Shown here: in pieces, positions 1-8,804 of the stretch
How the letters are laid out: every line of letters begins with the position of its first letter
Position numbering within the stretch: position 1 is the stretch's first letter
Origin: Prevotella sp. KH2C16
GTDB lineage: Bacteria; Bacteroidota; Bacteroidia; Bacteroidales; Bacteroidaceae
Direction: 5' to 3'
DNA length: 64,000 bases
Assembly: GCF_900113305.1 (NCBI RefSeq)
Contig: NZ_FOOW01000007.1
Coordinates: 87,023 to 151,022, forward strand
Position numbers and translations under genes: made by a program
Notes under the pieces: model-generated
The model's input: only the letters and a program-made list of their open reading frames with translations
Told to the model about the DNA's origin: nothing
Databases searched by the model: none

Positions 1-957
1 TTCGTCATGAGCGCCCTCATCCGCTGGCAGGGGCAGAAGCTGCTCGACAGGCTGTTTCCCCCGGTAGTCATCGGTCCCGTCATCATCCTCATCGGACTGA
101 CGCTCTCGGGCTCGGCAGTAAATATGGCCAAGGAGAACTGGATTCTCGCCTTCGTCTCGCTGCTGACGGCCATCCTCGTGCTCACCTTTGCCCGGGGGCT
201 TCTGAAGCTCGTGCCCGTGGTGTGTGGACTGGTGGTGGGCTACATCGTGGCCCTCTGCATGGGCGTGGTAGACCTGAGCGGTGTGGCCGCTGCACCGTGG
301 TTTGCCCTGCCGCCGTCGATAGTCCACTTCCAGATACCCCAGTTTGCGTGGGAGCCTTTCCTGTATATGATTCCCGTGGCGATAGCCCCCGTCATCGAGC
401 ACATCGGCGATGTGTATGTCGTGGGAGCGGTTGCGCAGAAGAATTTCGTGAAGGATCCCGGACTTCACCGCACGATGCTGGGCGACGGGCTGGCGTGCCT
501 GGCGGCATCATTCCTCGGTGGCCCTCCGGTAACCACCTACAGCGAGGTAACGGGGGCGATGTCGATTACGAAGGTAACCCATCCTCAGGTCATTCGCATC
601 GCTGCCCTTACGGCCATCGTCTTCTCGGTCATAGGCAAGCTGTCGGCTTTCCTGCAGTCGATTCCGAGCGCCGTGCTCGGAGGCATCATGCTCCTGCTCT
701 TCGGAACGATAGCCAATGTGGGCATACAGGACCTCGTGCAGAACAAGGTGAACCTGAATGTAACCCGCAACACTATCATCATCTCCGTTACCCTGACGCT
801 CGGCATCGGCGGAGCCGTCTTGAACTTCGGCAACTTCTCGCTGGGCGGCATCGGACTGAGCGCCGTGGTCAGCGTGCTGCTCAACCTGCTGTTGCCGCAC
901 GACAGGGAAGAGGAGTCTCACCCTGACATGATCGAGGGAAAGAATGTGGAATCATAA
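1..957 (+). CDS. Uracil permease-like NCS2 transporter, 5' end missing
   Basis: C-terminal part of a nucleobase:cation symporter-2 (UraA/UapA type) inner-membrane protein that imports uracil or a related base with protons. The frame is open to the left edge, so the start lies outside; about 318 residues are visible against roughly 400-430 for the family. The sequence is almost wholly hydrophobic helices. The two acidic substrate-site positions known from UraA appear present: the Glu of 'APVIEHIGD' (TM8 region) and the Glu of 'TTYSEVTG' (TM10 region). The 'GGIMLLLFG' helix near the end is also typical. A short charged tail follows the last helix. The next gene starts 22 nt downstream and may be cotranscribed. 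Substrate (uracil versus xanthine) is inferred from the uracil-type 'TYSExTG' loop, not proven. Confidence 0.88.
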   Translation, partial: FVMSALIRWQGQKLLDRLFPPVVIGPVIILIGLTLSGSAVNMAKENWILAFVSLLTAILVLTFARGLLKLVPVVCGLVVGYIVALCMGVVDLSGVAAAPWFALPPSIVHFQIPQFAWEPFLYMIPVAIAPVIEHIGDVYVVGAVAQKNFVKDPGLHRTMLGDGLACLAASFLGGPPVTTYSEVTGAMSITKVTHPQVIRIAALTAIVFSVIGKLSAFLQSIPSAVLGGIMLLLFGTIANVGIQDLVQNKVNLNVTRNTIIISVTLTLGIGGAVLNFGNFSLGGIGLSAVVSVLLNLLLPHDREEESHPDMIEGKNVES

Positions 958-979
958 CCCTGTAGACGAGCATTGAACG

Positions 980-1345
980 ATGGAATTCAAGGACAGGGAT
1001 AAGTTTTCAGACTTCGAGGAGTATTGGCGGGCCAACAAGAGCCGGCTCATGCTCGACGCGCCGCAGCACCTGAAGACGGAGCGCATCAACAGCGGCAAGT
1101 TCAATACGGCAGGCGACTGGCTCCTGGCACCGCTTCCCCTCGTGGTAATGATATTGTTCATGCAGACGGGGTGGATAGCCAACGAGCTGCTCAACCTCGT
1201 CGTGGCCATTGCGATAGGCGTGGTGCTCTATGTGCTCGGCGAGATGGCGAAGCCTTATGTAACGGGCAAACGCTCGGTAACCGACATCGACCGCGACATC
1301 AAGGAGTATTTCCGCCGGGAGTGGGAGGCCGGCGGGGCCTCGTGA
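980..1345 (+). CDS. Small membrane protein, unknown function
   Basis: 121 residues, not recognised. A charged N-terminus of about 50 residues (many K, R, D, E) is followed by two hydrophobic stretches (roughly residues 50-65 and 70-90) with a very short turn between, then a basic/acidic C-terminus ending in 'FRREWEAGGAS'. This is a likely two-helix inner-membrane protein with both ends in the cytoplasm. It follows the permease by 22 nt on the same strand and is closed by a strong terminator, so the two probably form one transcript. A role connected with the permease is guilt by association only. Confidence 0.7.
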   Translation: MEFKDRDKFSDFEEYWRANKSRLMLDAPQHLKTERINSGKFNTAGDWLLAPLPLVVMILFMQTGWIANELLNLVVAIAIGVVLYVLGEMAKPYVTGKRSVTDIDRDIKEYFRREWEAGGAS

Positions 1346-1355
1346 ACGAGACGGG

Positions 1356-1390
1356 AAAGGCTGCCCCGAGAAGGGCGGCCTTTTTGCTTT
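1356..1390 (+). terminator. Rho-independent terminator
   Basis: Stem AAGGCTGCCC / GGGCGGCCTT with a short loop, followed by TTTTTGCTTTT, just after the permease/membrane-protein pair. Confidence 0.85.
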
Positions 1391-1430
1391 TCTTTGATTC
1401 CTTATAAAACTGTTTGCGGTCAGCCCATTA

Positions 1431-1496
1431 ACAAAATCGCCGATTTTATGCGACAAACTCGCCGATTTTGTCGGACAATGTCGCCGATTTTGTCGA
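1431..1496. repeat. 22-nt palindromic array, family A, 3 units (A1)
   Basis: Three tandem 22-nt units starting at 1431, 1453 and 1475. The core is ACAAAATCGCCGATTTTGT, a near-perfect inverted repeat (arms ACAAAATCG/CGATTTTGT around one base). It lies between the terminator of the upstream operon and the 3' end of hemW. In-register windows on both sides (1409-1430 and 1497-1518) keep a five-base GCGGT/GCGGC core but have different arms. Confidence 0.85.
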
Positions 1497-1535
1497 CCTG
1501 CAAGCGGCTTCCTGCCATCCGGTTGGCGGCAGGAC

Positions 1536-2651
1536 TTACCACATCAGCTCGCTCATGATGCTGTCGCTGATGTAGAGCCCGGCCCTCGTGAGGTGCAGGC
1601 GTGAGCCGTCCAGACCGAGCAGACCTCCGTCGACAAACCGCTTCGACCGCTCTAAAAGATATTCTTTATATTTAGGTTTTAATGTGTTGATGTCCAAGCC
1701 TTCACGCATTCGCATTGAAGTGGTTATCAAATCGTCATACTGCGTGTCCTCATCCATCGTCTCGGAGTCTGACGGGCGTTCTCCCCGTTCTATCGAGGCG
1801 ATGTATCGGCGGATGTCGGCCACATTCCAGCTCCTCGTGTCGCTGCCGTTGAAAGAGTGGGCTGCAGCCCCAATGCCGACATACGGCACCTGACGCCAAT
1901 ACGAGCTGTTGTGGCGCGAACGGAAGCCGGGGCGGGCGAAGTTGCTGATTTCATATTGCTCGAATCCTGCCTCTCCGAGCCTCCGGATGAGGGTGTCGTA
2001 CATTTGCAGCGACAGTTCCTCGTCTATTTCCTCTATCTTCCCCTGCTCGCGAAGGCGGTAGAGCGGCGTGCCCTCCTCGTACATCAGCGAGTAGGCCGAG
2101 ATGTGGTCTACGCCTAATCGGAGAATCTCGTCGAGGTCGTGGTTGAGGTCGGCGAGCGTCTCCTGCGGGAAGCCGAACATCAGGTCAACGCTGATGTTGC
2201 CGATGCCCATGTCGCGCAGCCTCTGCACGGCCGTCCTCACCTGGCGCGAGGTGTGCCTCCTGCGCAGGAATCGGAGCCTCTCGTCGGAGAAGGTCTGCGC
2301 CCCCATGCTCACCCGATTTACCAGTTCTGGCAGGCGGAAGTCGTCTTTGCAGATATCGTCGGGGTTGCACTCCATGGTGATTTCCATGTTCCTGGTGTCT
2401 CGGCCTTTGAGGAACACCTTATTAATATATAGGAACACCCTGTCGAGTTCCGCCTTGAAGAGTATGCTCGGCGTGCCTCCACCCAAGTAAACGGTCTCTA
2501 TCGGCTCCGGACACTCATCCTTGCGCAACTCCATTTCCTTGCATATCGCCTCCACATACCTCTCTTGCAGCGAAGAGAGGGTGGTGCTGTAGAACCCGCA
2601 ATAGACGCATCGCGACTCGCAAAATGGAATATGGATATAGAGGCCGGCCAT
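1536..2651 (-). CDS. hemW: HemW-like radical SAM heme chaperone
   Basis: 371 residues, full length for HemW (formerly 'oxygen-independent coproporphyrinogen oxidase-like' HemN homologs). The radical SAM cluster motif is C11-x3-C15-x2-C18 in 'FCESRCVYCGF', followed by the GGGTP motif of the SAM site ('YLGGGTPSIL') and the HemN C-terminal region. HemW is a cytoplasmic protein that binds heme and a 4Fe-4S cluster and delivers heme to respiratory proteins; true HemN has a longer N-terminus and a different cysteine context. The ATG at 2651 is supported by a TAnnTTTG box that ends 10 nt before it. The gene is alone on its strand, convergent with the preceding operon and divergent from the EF-G2 gene. 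Confidence 0.9.
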   Translation of the reverse strand: MAGLYIHIPFCESRCVYCGFYSTTLSSLQERYVEAICKEMELRKDECPEPIETVYLGGGTPSILFKAELDRVFLYINKVFLKGRDTRNMEITMECNPDDICKDDFRLPELVNRVSMGAQTFSDERLRFLRRRHTSRQVRTAVQRLRDMGIGNISVDLMFGFPQETLADLNHDLDEILRLGVDHISAYSLMYEEGTPLYRLREQGKIEEIDEELSLQMYDTLIRRLGEAGFEQYEISNFARPGFRSRHNSSYWRQVPYVGIGAAAHSFNGSDTRSWNVADIRRYIASIERGERPSDSETMDEDTQYDDLITTSMRMREGLDINTLKPKYKEYLLERSKRFVDGGLLGLDGSRLHLTRAGLYISDSIMSELMW

Positions 2652-2661
2652 CTTTTTCCTG

Positions 2662-2669
2662 CAAAAATA
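2662..2669 (-). promoter_or_regulatory. -7 box TATTTTTG for hemW
   Basis: Matches the Bacteroidota sigma-ABfr consensus TAnnTTTG. It lies 10 nt before the hemW ATG, giving a very short leader. Confidence 0.6.
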
Positions 2670-2916
2670 CTAATTACTATTAAAAGATAGGCGATTTTCC
2701 GTAATTTTCTTTGGTGCTTTCTTCAAAAATGCCTATCTTTAACGGCAGAAAAAAAGACAGGGAAGTTCAGCGAAGCCATGGAGCCGCAGGATGGAAGTCG
2801 TGCGCCTCAAAACCTTAAAACCATCTTCCTGCTTTTTACGGGGACTTGCAAGCCAAGGCCGGAGAGTCCCTTTGTCGTGATTATAGATATAATACTAATA
2901 ACTTAAATCTTTTGAT

Positions 2917-5079
2917 ATGAGAGTATATCAGACAAACGAGATCAAGAACATTGCCTTGCTTGGCAGTGCGGGTAGCGGCAAGACCACTCTTGCCGAAAGT
3001 ATGTTGTATGAAGCCGGCATCATCAAACGCCGCGGTAGCGTAGCAGCAAAGAACACAGTGAGCGACTACTTCCCAGTGGAACTTGAGTATGGCTATTCGG
3101 TCTTCCCGACCGTATTCCATGTGGAGTGGAACAGCAAGAAGCTCAATATTATAGATTGTCCGGGAGCTGACGATTTCGTCGGCGGTGCCATCACTTCCAT
3201 GAATGTTACCGACCAGGCAGTCATCGTCATCAACGGCCAGTACGGCCCCGAGGTGGGCACGCAGAACTGTTTCCGCTATACGGAAAAGCTGAAGAAGCCC
3301 GTCATCTTCCTTGTCAACCAGTTGGATTCGGACAAGTGCGACTTCGACAACCTCATGAATACCATGCGGGAAATCTACGGGCCGAAGTGTGTGCAGATAC
3401 AGTATCCCGTGCAGACGGGTCCTGATTTCCATGAAATCATCGATGTGCTCATTATGAAGAAGCTCTCCTGGACTGCCGAGGGCGGTGCCCCGAAGCGGGA
3501 GGACATTCCCGCCGAGGAGATGGACAGGGCCATGGAGCTCCATAAGGCGCTCGTGGAGGCCGCTGCCGAGAACGACGAGGCGCTGATGGAGAAGTTCTTC
3601 GAGAGCGAGACGCTGACCGAGGATGAGATGCGCGAGGGCATCCGCAAGGGTCTGATTACGCGCAGCATCTTCCCCGTATTCTGCGTCTGCGGGCAGAAGG
3701 ATATGGGTGTCCAGCGCCTTATGGAGTTCCTCGGCAATGTGGTGCCCTTCGTCAGCGAGATGCCGAAAGTGCACAACACACGCGGCGAGGAGGTTGCCCC
3801 CGACAGCAACGGACCCGAGAGTCTGTATTTCTTCAAGACAGGTATGGAACCCCACATCGGTGAGGTCTCTTACTTCAAAGTGATGAGCGGGACGGTGAAG
3901 CCGGGGGATGACCTGGCCAATGCCGACCGTGGCAGCAAGGAGCGCATGGGGCAGATCTATGCCAGCGCGGGAGCCAACCGCATTCCGGTAGACCAGCTCA
4001 ATGCCGGCGACATAGGCTGCACGGTGAAGCTGAAGGATGTGAAGACCGGCAATACGCTCAATGCCAAGGAGGTGGAGCAGCGCTTCGACTTTATCAAATA
4101 CCCCAACAGCAAGTATTCCCGCGCCGTCAAGGCGGTCAACGCAGCCGATACGGAAAAGATGATGGCAGCCCTCCTGAAGATGCGCCAGGAAGATCCCACA
4201 TGGGTGATCGAGCAGTCTAAGGAGCTCCGACAGACCATCGTCCATGGACAGGGAGAGTTCCATCTGCGCACCCTGAAATGGCGCATGGAGAACAACGAGA
4301 AGATTGCCGTGCAGTTCGATGAGCCGAAGATTCCCTATCGTGAGACCATTACGAAGAAGGCTAAAGCTGAATACCGCCACAAGAAGCAGTCGGGCGGAGC
4401 AGGCCAGTTCGGTGAGGTTCACCTCATCGTGGAGCCTTACGCCGAGGGCATGCCGGACCCGGTGAGCTACACATTCAATGGTCAGGAGTTCAAGATGAAC
4501 ATCAAGAGCAAGGAGGAAGTGGACCTCGCATGGGGCGGAAAGCTCGTCTTCCTCAACTCTGTTGTCGGCGGGGCCATTGACCTCCGCTTTATGCCGGCCA
4601 TCCTGAAAGGTGTCATGGACTGCATGGAGCGCGGTCCGCTGACGGGCTCCTATGCCCGGGATGTGCGCGTGGTGGTCTACGATGGCAAGATGCACCCTGT
4701 GGATTCCAACGAGCTTTCGTTCACGCTGGCTGCCCGCCATGCGTTCTCCGATGCGTTCAAGAACGCCGGCCCTAAGATTCTGGAGCCCATCTACGACCTG
4801 GAAGTCTTTGTTCCGTCTGACTACATGGGCGATGTGATGAGCGACCTGCAGGGACGCCGTGCACTCATCATGGGCATGGACAGCGAGGCTGGATACCAGA
4901 AGCTGCAGGCCAAAATCCCCTTGAAGGAACTCGCCAACTACTCAATCTCGCTGAGTTCACTTACCGGAGGCCGTGCAAGCTTTACCACGAAGTTCTCTTC
5001 TTACGAACTTGTGCCCAACGAAATCCAGTCTAAGCTGATTGCAGACCATGAGGCTGAACAGGCTAACGAGGACGAATAA
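2917..5079 (+). CDS. fusA2: EF-G paralog (EF-G2 type) lacking the catalytic histidine
   Basis: 720 residues with the full EF-G domain order: GTPase, domain II, domains III, IV and V. It diverges at the nucleotide site. The P-loop is 'GSAGSGKTT' (residues 16-24) instead of the canonical GHVDAGKTT. Switch II reads D80-C-P-G-A84 where normal EF-G has DTPGH, so the catalytic His is Ala. The NKxD motif is N134-Q-L-D. This matches the Bacteroides EF-G2 paralog, reported to support translation without GTP hydrolysis and to matter during carbon starvation and gut colonisation, where the CRP-like regulator Cur controls it. The rpsF-rpsR-rplI cluster lies about 7 kb away, as I recall for B. thetaiotaomicron. 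The 265-nt upstream region has no clear TAnnTTTG box, which would fit an activator-dependent promoter. A canonical fusA is expected elsewhere in the genome. Confidence 0.9.
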   Translation: MRVYQTNEIKNIALLGSAGSGKTTLAESMLYEAGIIKRRGSVAAKNTVSDYFPVELEYGYSVFPTVFHVEWNSKKLNIIDCPGADDFVGGAITSMNVTDQAVIVINGQYGPEVGTQNCFRYTEKLKKPVIFLVNQLDSDKCDFDNLMNTMREIYGPKCVQIQYPVQTGPDFHEIIDVLIMKKLSWTAEGGAPKREDIPAEEMDRAMELHKALVEAAAENDEALMEKFFESETLTEDEMREGIRKGLITRSIFPVFCVCGQKDMGVQRLMEFLGNVVPFVSEMPKVHNTRGEEVAPDSNGPESLYFFKTGMEPHIGEVSYFKVMSGTVKPGDDLANADRGSKERMGQIYASAGANRIPVDQLNAGDIGCTVKLKDVKTGNTLNAKEVEQRFDFIKYPNSKYSRAVKAVNAADTEKMMAALLKMRQEDPTWVIEQSKELRQTIVHGQGEFHLRTLKWRMENNEKIAVQFDEPKIPYRETITKKAKAEYRHKKQSGGAGQFGEVHLIVEPYAEGMPDPVSYTFNGQEFKMNIKSKEEVDLAWGGKLVFLNSVVGGAIDLRFMPAILKGVMDCMERGPLTGSYARDVRVVVYDGKMHPVDSNELSFTLAARHAFSDAFKNAGPKILEPIYDLEVFVPSDYMGDVMSDLQGRRALIMGMDSEAGYQKLQAKIPLKELANYSISLSSLTGGRASFTTKFSSYELVPNEIQSKLIADHEAEQANEDE

Positions 5080-5112
5080 TACTATTATTTTCAAATAACC
5101 AAAGTACTTTTA

Positions 5113-5155
5113 TCTCTCCGGGAAGCAGTGATTGCTTTTCGGAGATTTTTCTTTC
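5113..5155 (+). terminator. Rho-independent terminator after EF-G2 gene
   Basis: Stem CTCCGGGAAGCA / TGCTTTTCGGAG (G-T pairs allowed) followed by a T-rich run, 33 nt after the stop codon. Confidence 0.8.
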
Positions 5156-5245
5156 TGCGACCTGAGGGGGTAGAAAAACAGAGCGCGCATCCGCCGATAT
5201 GCAGACGCGCGCCCTGCCGAATGCGCCCGGAGGATGAGGGGATGG

Positions 5246-6979
5246 CTATCTCACGATGGCCTCGTCGGTAAACACCCAGGCTCCTTCGCCTTGGCTCTTG
5301 GCTTGTATGCGTATGTAGCGTGCCTTCTGCGGGCGGCCTTGATAGCCGAGGCTGACGAAGTCGAGATAGCGCTTCGTTATCTTTTCCTGATGCGAACGGT
5401 GAATCTGACTGAAGTGGCTGCCATCGTCGGACACGGAGATTACCAGCTCTTCCGGGAGGAATATCCAGGGGGCGGCATTCTGGATGAAGTCCATCCTTAC
5501 GCTCTCAAACGACCGCTCTTCTCCCAGGTCGAGGGTGATGTCCATGCAATAGCCGTCGCCGCCGATGAAGCCTTGCCATCTGCGGTCGGTATGGGACCAT
5601 CCTCCCCGCAGTCCGTCGGTCAGTGTGGCGGTGCCTTGTGCCTCGTAGTCGGGACTGTAAGGACGGTTGTAGGTTACCTTGGCTGCCTTGGCAAGGTGGC
5701 TGACGGGCAGCAGGCTTTCGGGGCGGTCGCCCTTCTCCCTGGAGAGATCGAAGGCGTTTACTCCTTCAGCCCTCAGTCTGTCCACTTCCTTCAGGGCGTA
5801 TTCGCGAAACTCTTTATAGGGCTTCGGCTTGCTGTCCATCCCTATCCTGGCAATGGCCAGGAGGCGAGGATAGATGGCATACTCCGCGTCCCGGGGCGTC
5901 TTGATGTGCTCCGTCCACATGGCCGCCTCAAGTCCGAGGACATGGGAGGCCTCTTTCGCCGTGAGTCCCTGTGTGGGTCGGAAGCTGTACACCTGCTTCA
6001 GCGGCAGGTAGTTGGTATGTTCCGACACGCGCAGCTCGGGCACTTCCTGCGAGTCGTTGATGTAGCAATAGCGGGTAGGAGCCATGATGACATCAAAGCC
6101 TTGCCGGATGGCGAGGCGGGCATACTTGCTGTCGCGCCACACCATGGTGGTTTTCGGGTTGCCTTTGATGACCTTCGGGGCGGGGGAGAGCGTGCAGAGC
6201 TCGTCCCAGCCAATGAGTGATCGGCCGTTGGCAGAGAGGAAGGAGTCGATGCGGTCGATAAGCATCGTCTGAAGGCCAGATACCTCTTTTATATGATGCG
6301 CGCGCATGTAGGCCTGACAACTCCGGCAATTCTTCCATGCGTTCATCTCTGCCTCGTCGCCCCCGATGTGTATATACTGAGAGGGGAAGATGCTCATCAC
6401 CTCTTTCAGGACATTCGTCAGGAAGGTGAAGGTTGCCGGATTGGAAGGGCAGAGATCGCTTGAGAGGTTGACTTTCCCCGTGCTTTCGTCGACGCATCCC
6501 AGCTTGGGATAGGCGGCGAGCACCTCGTCGGAGTGTCCGGGCATCTCTATCTCCGGGATGATTTCAATGCCTTTATGGGCGGCATACTTCACCAACTGGC
6601 GCATTTCCTCTTGCGTATAGTAGCCCCCGTAGGCCCCGGGGGCATCCCTGCGGGTATAGTCTCGTGGGCCGTCGAGCCACCATTTGCCCCAGTCTTCCTC
6701 GCTTCTCCATGCCCCAGTCTGCGTCAGTTCGGGGTATTGATGGATTTCCAGACGCCACCCGCCGTTGTCCGTAAGGTGCAGGTGAAGCCTGTTGATGTGA
6801 TAGCGCGAACAGAGGTCTACCTGCTTTTTCAGGAACTCCACAGGGAAGAAATGTCGCGAGACATCAATCATCAGTCCGCGCCACTGATAGGCGGGGATGG
6901 CTTTCTTTCGTGGAACACGCGCCTCCGCCGGCGATGTGGAGAGGCAGAACATCAGACATAAGATGATGAATATTCTCAT
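5246..6979 (-). CDS. Secreted beta-N-acetylhexosaminidase, GH20
   Basis: 577 residues from the chosen start. A signal peptide (about residues 1-20, 'FIILCLMFCLSTSPAEA') leads directly into the GH20 TIM barrel ('YQWRGLMIDVSRHFFP'). The small N-terminal GH20b domain usual in this family is missing or very short. The catalytic Asp-Glu pair is D208-E209 in 'HIGGDEAEMNAW'; 'HLHLTDNGGWRLEI' is also typical. The C-terminal part (about 430-577) resembles a discoidin/F5-F8 carbohydrate-binding domain ('SFESVRMDF', 'ELVISVSDDGSHF'). It probably removes terminal GlcNAc/GalNAc from host or fungal glycans in the periplasm or at the surface. An upstream TTG (6997) also opens the frame but lies inside the -7 box, so the ATG at 6979 is preferred. 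Confidence 0.92.
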   Translation of the reverse strand: MRIFIILCLMFCLSTSPAEARVPRKKAIPAYQWRGLMIDVSRHFFPVEFLKKQVDLCSRYHINRLHLHLTDNGGWRLEIHQYPELTQTGAWRSEEDWGKWWLDGPRDYTRRDAPGAYGGYYTQEEMRQLVKYAAHKGIEIIPEIEMPGHSDEVLAAYPKLGCVDESTGKVNLSSDLCPSNPATFTFLTNVLKEVMSIFPSQYIHIGGDEAEMNAWKNCRSCQAYMRAHHIKEVSGLQTMLIDRIDSFLSANGRSLIGWDELCTLSPAPKVIKGNPKTTMVWRDSKYARLAIRQGFDVIMAPTRYCYINDSQEVPELRVSEHTNYLPLKQVYSFRPTQGLTAKEASHVLGLEAAMWTEHIKTPRDAEYAIYPRLLAIARIGMDSKPKPYKEFREYALKEVDRLRAEGVNAFDLSREKGDRPESLLPVSHLAKAAKVTYNRPYSPDYEAQGTATLTDGLRGGWSHTDRRWQGFIGGDGYCMDITLDLGEERSFESVRMDFIQNAAPWIFLPEELVISVSDDGSHFSQIHRSHQEKITKRYLDFVSLGYQGRPQKARYIRIQAKSQGEGAWVFTDEAIVR

Positions 6980-6994
6980 AGTTTCCTTTTTTTG

Positions 6995-7002
6995 CAAAGA
7001 TA
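6995..7002 (-). promoter_or_regulatory. -7 box TATCTTTG for the GH20 gene
   Basis: Consensus TAnnTTTG ending 15 nt before the ATG at 6979. It rules out the TTG start at 6997, which is part of the box. Confidence 0.65.
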
Positions 7003-7193
7003 AGAATTTAAATCTAAAGGAGAAACTGGCTGCCCGATTTTGTATCGTAGAGGATGGACAGGGGTATGGATTGGAAGCATTGCATTCCGAAGAGATAATG
7101 TCTTATTTGCAACTATAATACCAGAAATAGTTAAAGAAGTTGAATTCAAGGCAAATATTTAACATTATTGGCTTTGACATTTAAGATTTTCTT

Positions 7194-7201
7194 TAACTTT
7201 G
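7194..7201 (+). promoter_or_regulatory. -7 box TAACTTTG for rprX, 5 nt from the ATG
   Basis: Consensus TAnnTTTG followed by only CGAAT and then ATG (7207). Transcription would begin within a few bases of the start codon, so the mRNA may be leaderless. Confidence 0.6.
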
Positions 7202-7206
7202 CGAAT

Positions 7207-8769
7207 ATGAAGAAGAGAACGATATGGACAATAGCTGCCATCATGGGGGTATCCTTTATGATGTTGCTTTTCCTTCAGCTCAAGTATATCCAGGAGATGG
7301 TGGACATGAAAAAGGAGCAGTTTGACGAGAGTGTCAACCGTTCGCTTTATCAGGCCTCGCGGAACCTGGAGCTCAACGAGACCCTCCAGTATCTTGAGAA
7401 AGATGTGAGCGAGACCGAGCGCAGGGCGCATAGCACGGACTCCACGGGCGTGGGGGGCGGTATTCCCGGAGGCTCCCTGCAAACCTCGCACCAATATTCC
7501 ACGATGGGAAAGGACGGCACCGTGTACTCTTCCTTCGAGTTGAAGACCATCTCCGCGAGCCCTTCCTCAAAGCCGAAGGCGATGATCCTGAAAGACGACA
7601 AGGGCTCTATTTCGGAGGCTTCGAAGTCGTTGGGCGAGATCGTGAAGAACCGTTATGTCTATCAGAAGGCCCTTCTCGACGAGGTGGTGCTGAATATTCT
7701 CTATTCCGCATCGGACAAAGAACTGCGGGAGCGCATCAACTTCAAGATGCTCGATCAGGATTTGAAGGCGGAATTGATGAACAACGGCATCAACATTCCC
7801 TATCATTTCACGGTGAGCACGCAGGACGGGAGAGAGGTGTACCGCTGTCCCGACTACACGGGCGAGGGCGAGGAGTACACCTATAGCCAGCTTCTCTTCC
7901 GCAACGACCCGGCTTCCAAGATGGGCGTGGTGCGTGTCCACTTCCCCGAAATGAGCCGCTATATCTACTCTTCGGTGCGCTTCATGATACCAAGTGTCGT
8001 GTTCACGCTCATCCTGCTCATCACCTTTATCTTCACCATCGTCATCATCTTCCGGTCGAAACGATACACGGAAATGAAGAACGACTTCGTGAACAACATG
8101 ACCCATGAGCTCAAGACCCCGATAGCCAGCATATCGCTGGCAGCCCAGATGATGAACGACAAGAGCGTAACGAAGAGCGAGCAGATGATGTCTCATCTAT
8201 CGGGAGTCATCAACGACGAGACCAAACGCCTGAGATTCCTTGTGGAGAAGGTGCTCCAGATGTCGATGTTCGACCGCAAGAAAGCCGTCTTCAAGAAGAA
8301 AGAACTCGACCTGAACGAGATGGTGGAGAACATCGCAAACTCCTTCACCCTCCGCGTGGAGCATACCGGCGGGAAGATATATACCGACATAGAAGCCGTC
8401 GACTCCGCAATCTATGTGGATGAGATGCACTTCCAGAATGCCATCTTCAATCTGCTTGACAATGCCGTGAAGTATGGCAAGCCCGACAAGCCGCTCAACA
8501 TCTATCTGAAGACATGGAATGACACAGAGCATCTCTACCTGTCGATTCGCGACACGGGCATCGGCATTAAGAAAGAGAACCTGAAGAAGGTGTTCGAGAA
8601 ATTCTATCGCGTTCATACCGGCAATGTGCACGATGTGAAAGGTTTCGGACTGGGATTGGCCTATGTGAGGAGGATTGTGAGCGTGCATGGCGGCGAGATA
8701 AAAGTGGAGAGCGAATACGGCAAAGGCACCAAGTTCACCATCAAGTTGCCGGTGATAAGAGAATCATAG
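7207..8769 (+). CDS. rprX: Sensor histidine kinase, RprX-like
   Basis: 520 residues. TM1 spans about residues 5-24; a periplasmic sensor region of about 230 residues follows; TM2 is about 258-280. Next come a dimerisation/phosphoacceptor domain with H300 in 'NNMTHELKTPIAS' and an ATPase domain with N-box N419 ('LLDNAVKYGKP'), G1 box near 449 ('DTGIGI') and G2 box near 479 ('GFGLGLAYVRRIV'). It is paired with the response-regulator gene 35 nt downstream. Both resemble RprX/RprY of Bacteroides fragilis, a system first found through tetracycline-resistance regulation and linked to stress responses in Porphyromonas. An upstream TTG (7168) would add 13 residues but overlaps the promoter, so the ATG was chosen. 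What the periplasmic part senses cannot be read from the sequence. Confidence 0.88.
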   Translation: MKKRTIWTIAAIMGVSFMMLLFLQLKYIQEMVDMKKEQFDESVNRSLYQASRNLELNETLQYLEKDVSETERRAHSTDSTGVGGGIPGGSLQTSHQYSTMGKDGTVYSSFELKTISASPSSKPKAMILKDDKGSISEASKSLGEIVKNRYVYQKALLDEVVLNILYSASDKELRERINFKMLDQDLKAELMNNGINIPYHFTVSTQDGREVYRCPDYTGEGEEYTYSQLLFRNDPASKMGVVRVHFPEMSRYIYSSVRFMIPSVVFTLILLITFIFTIVIIFRSKRYTEMKNDFVNNMTHELKTPIASISLAAQMMNDKSVTKSEQMMSHLSGVINDETKRLRFLVEKVLQMSMFDRKKAVFKKKELDLNEMVENIANSFTLRVEHTGGKIYTDIEAVDSAIYVDEMHFQNAIFNLLDNAVKYGKPDKPLNIYLKTWNDTEHLYLSIRDTGIGIKKENLKKVFEKFYRVHTGNVHDVKGFGLGLAYVRRIVSVHGGEIKVESEYGKGTKFTIKLPVIRES

Positions 8770-8804
8770 ATTAAGAAACTACAAACCAATTAAAAATAGA
8801 AATT

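Noticed and set aside
1431..1496. CRISPR array
   Set aside because: Units follow each other directly with no unique spacers, only three or four units, no cas genes. The same applies to all seven 22-nt arrays.
2881..4740. 619-codon open frame on the minus strand
   Set aside because: It is antisense to the EF-G2 gene; the long openness comes from codon usage of the real gene. Its product is low-complexity, rich in His/Leu, and shows no family.
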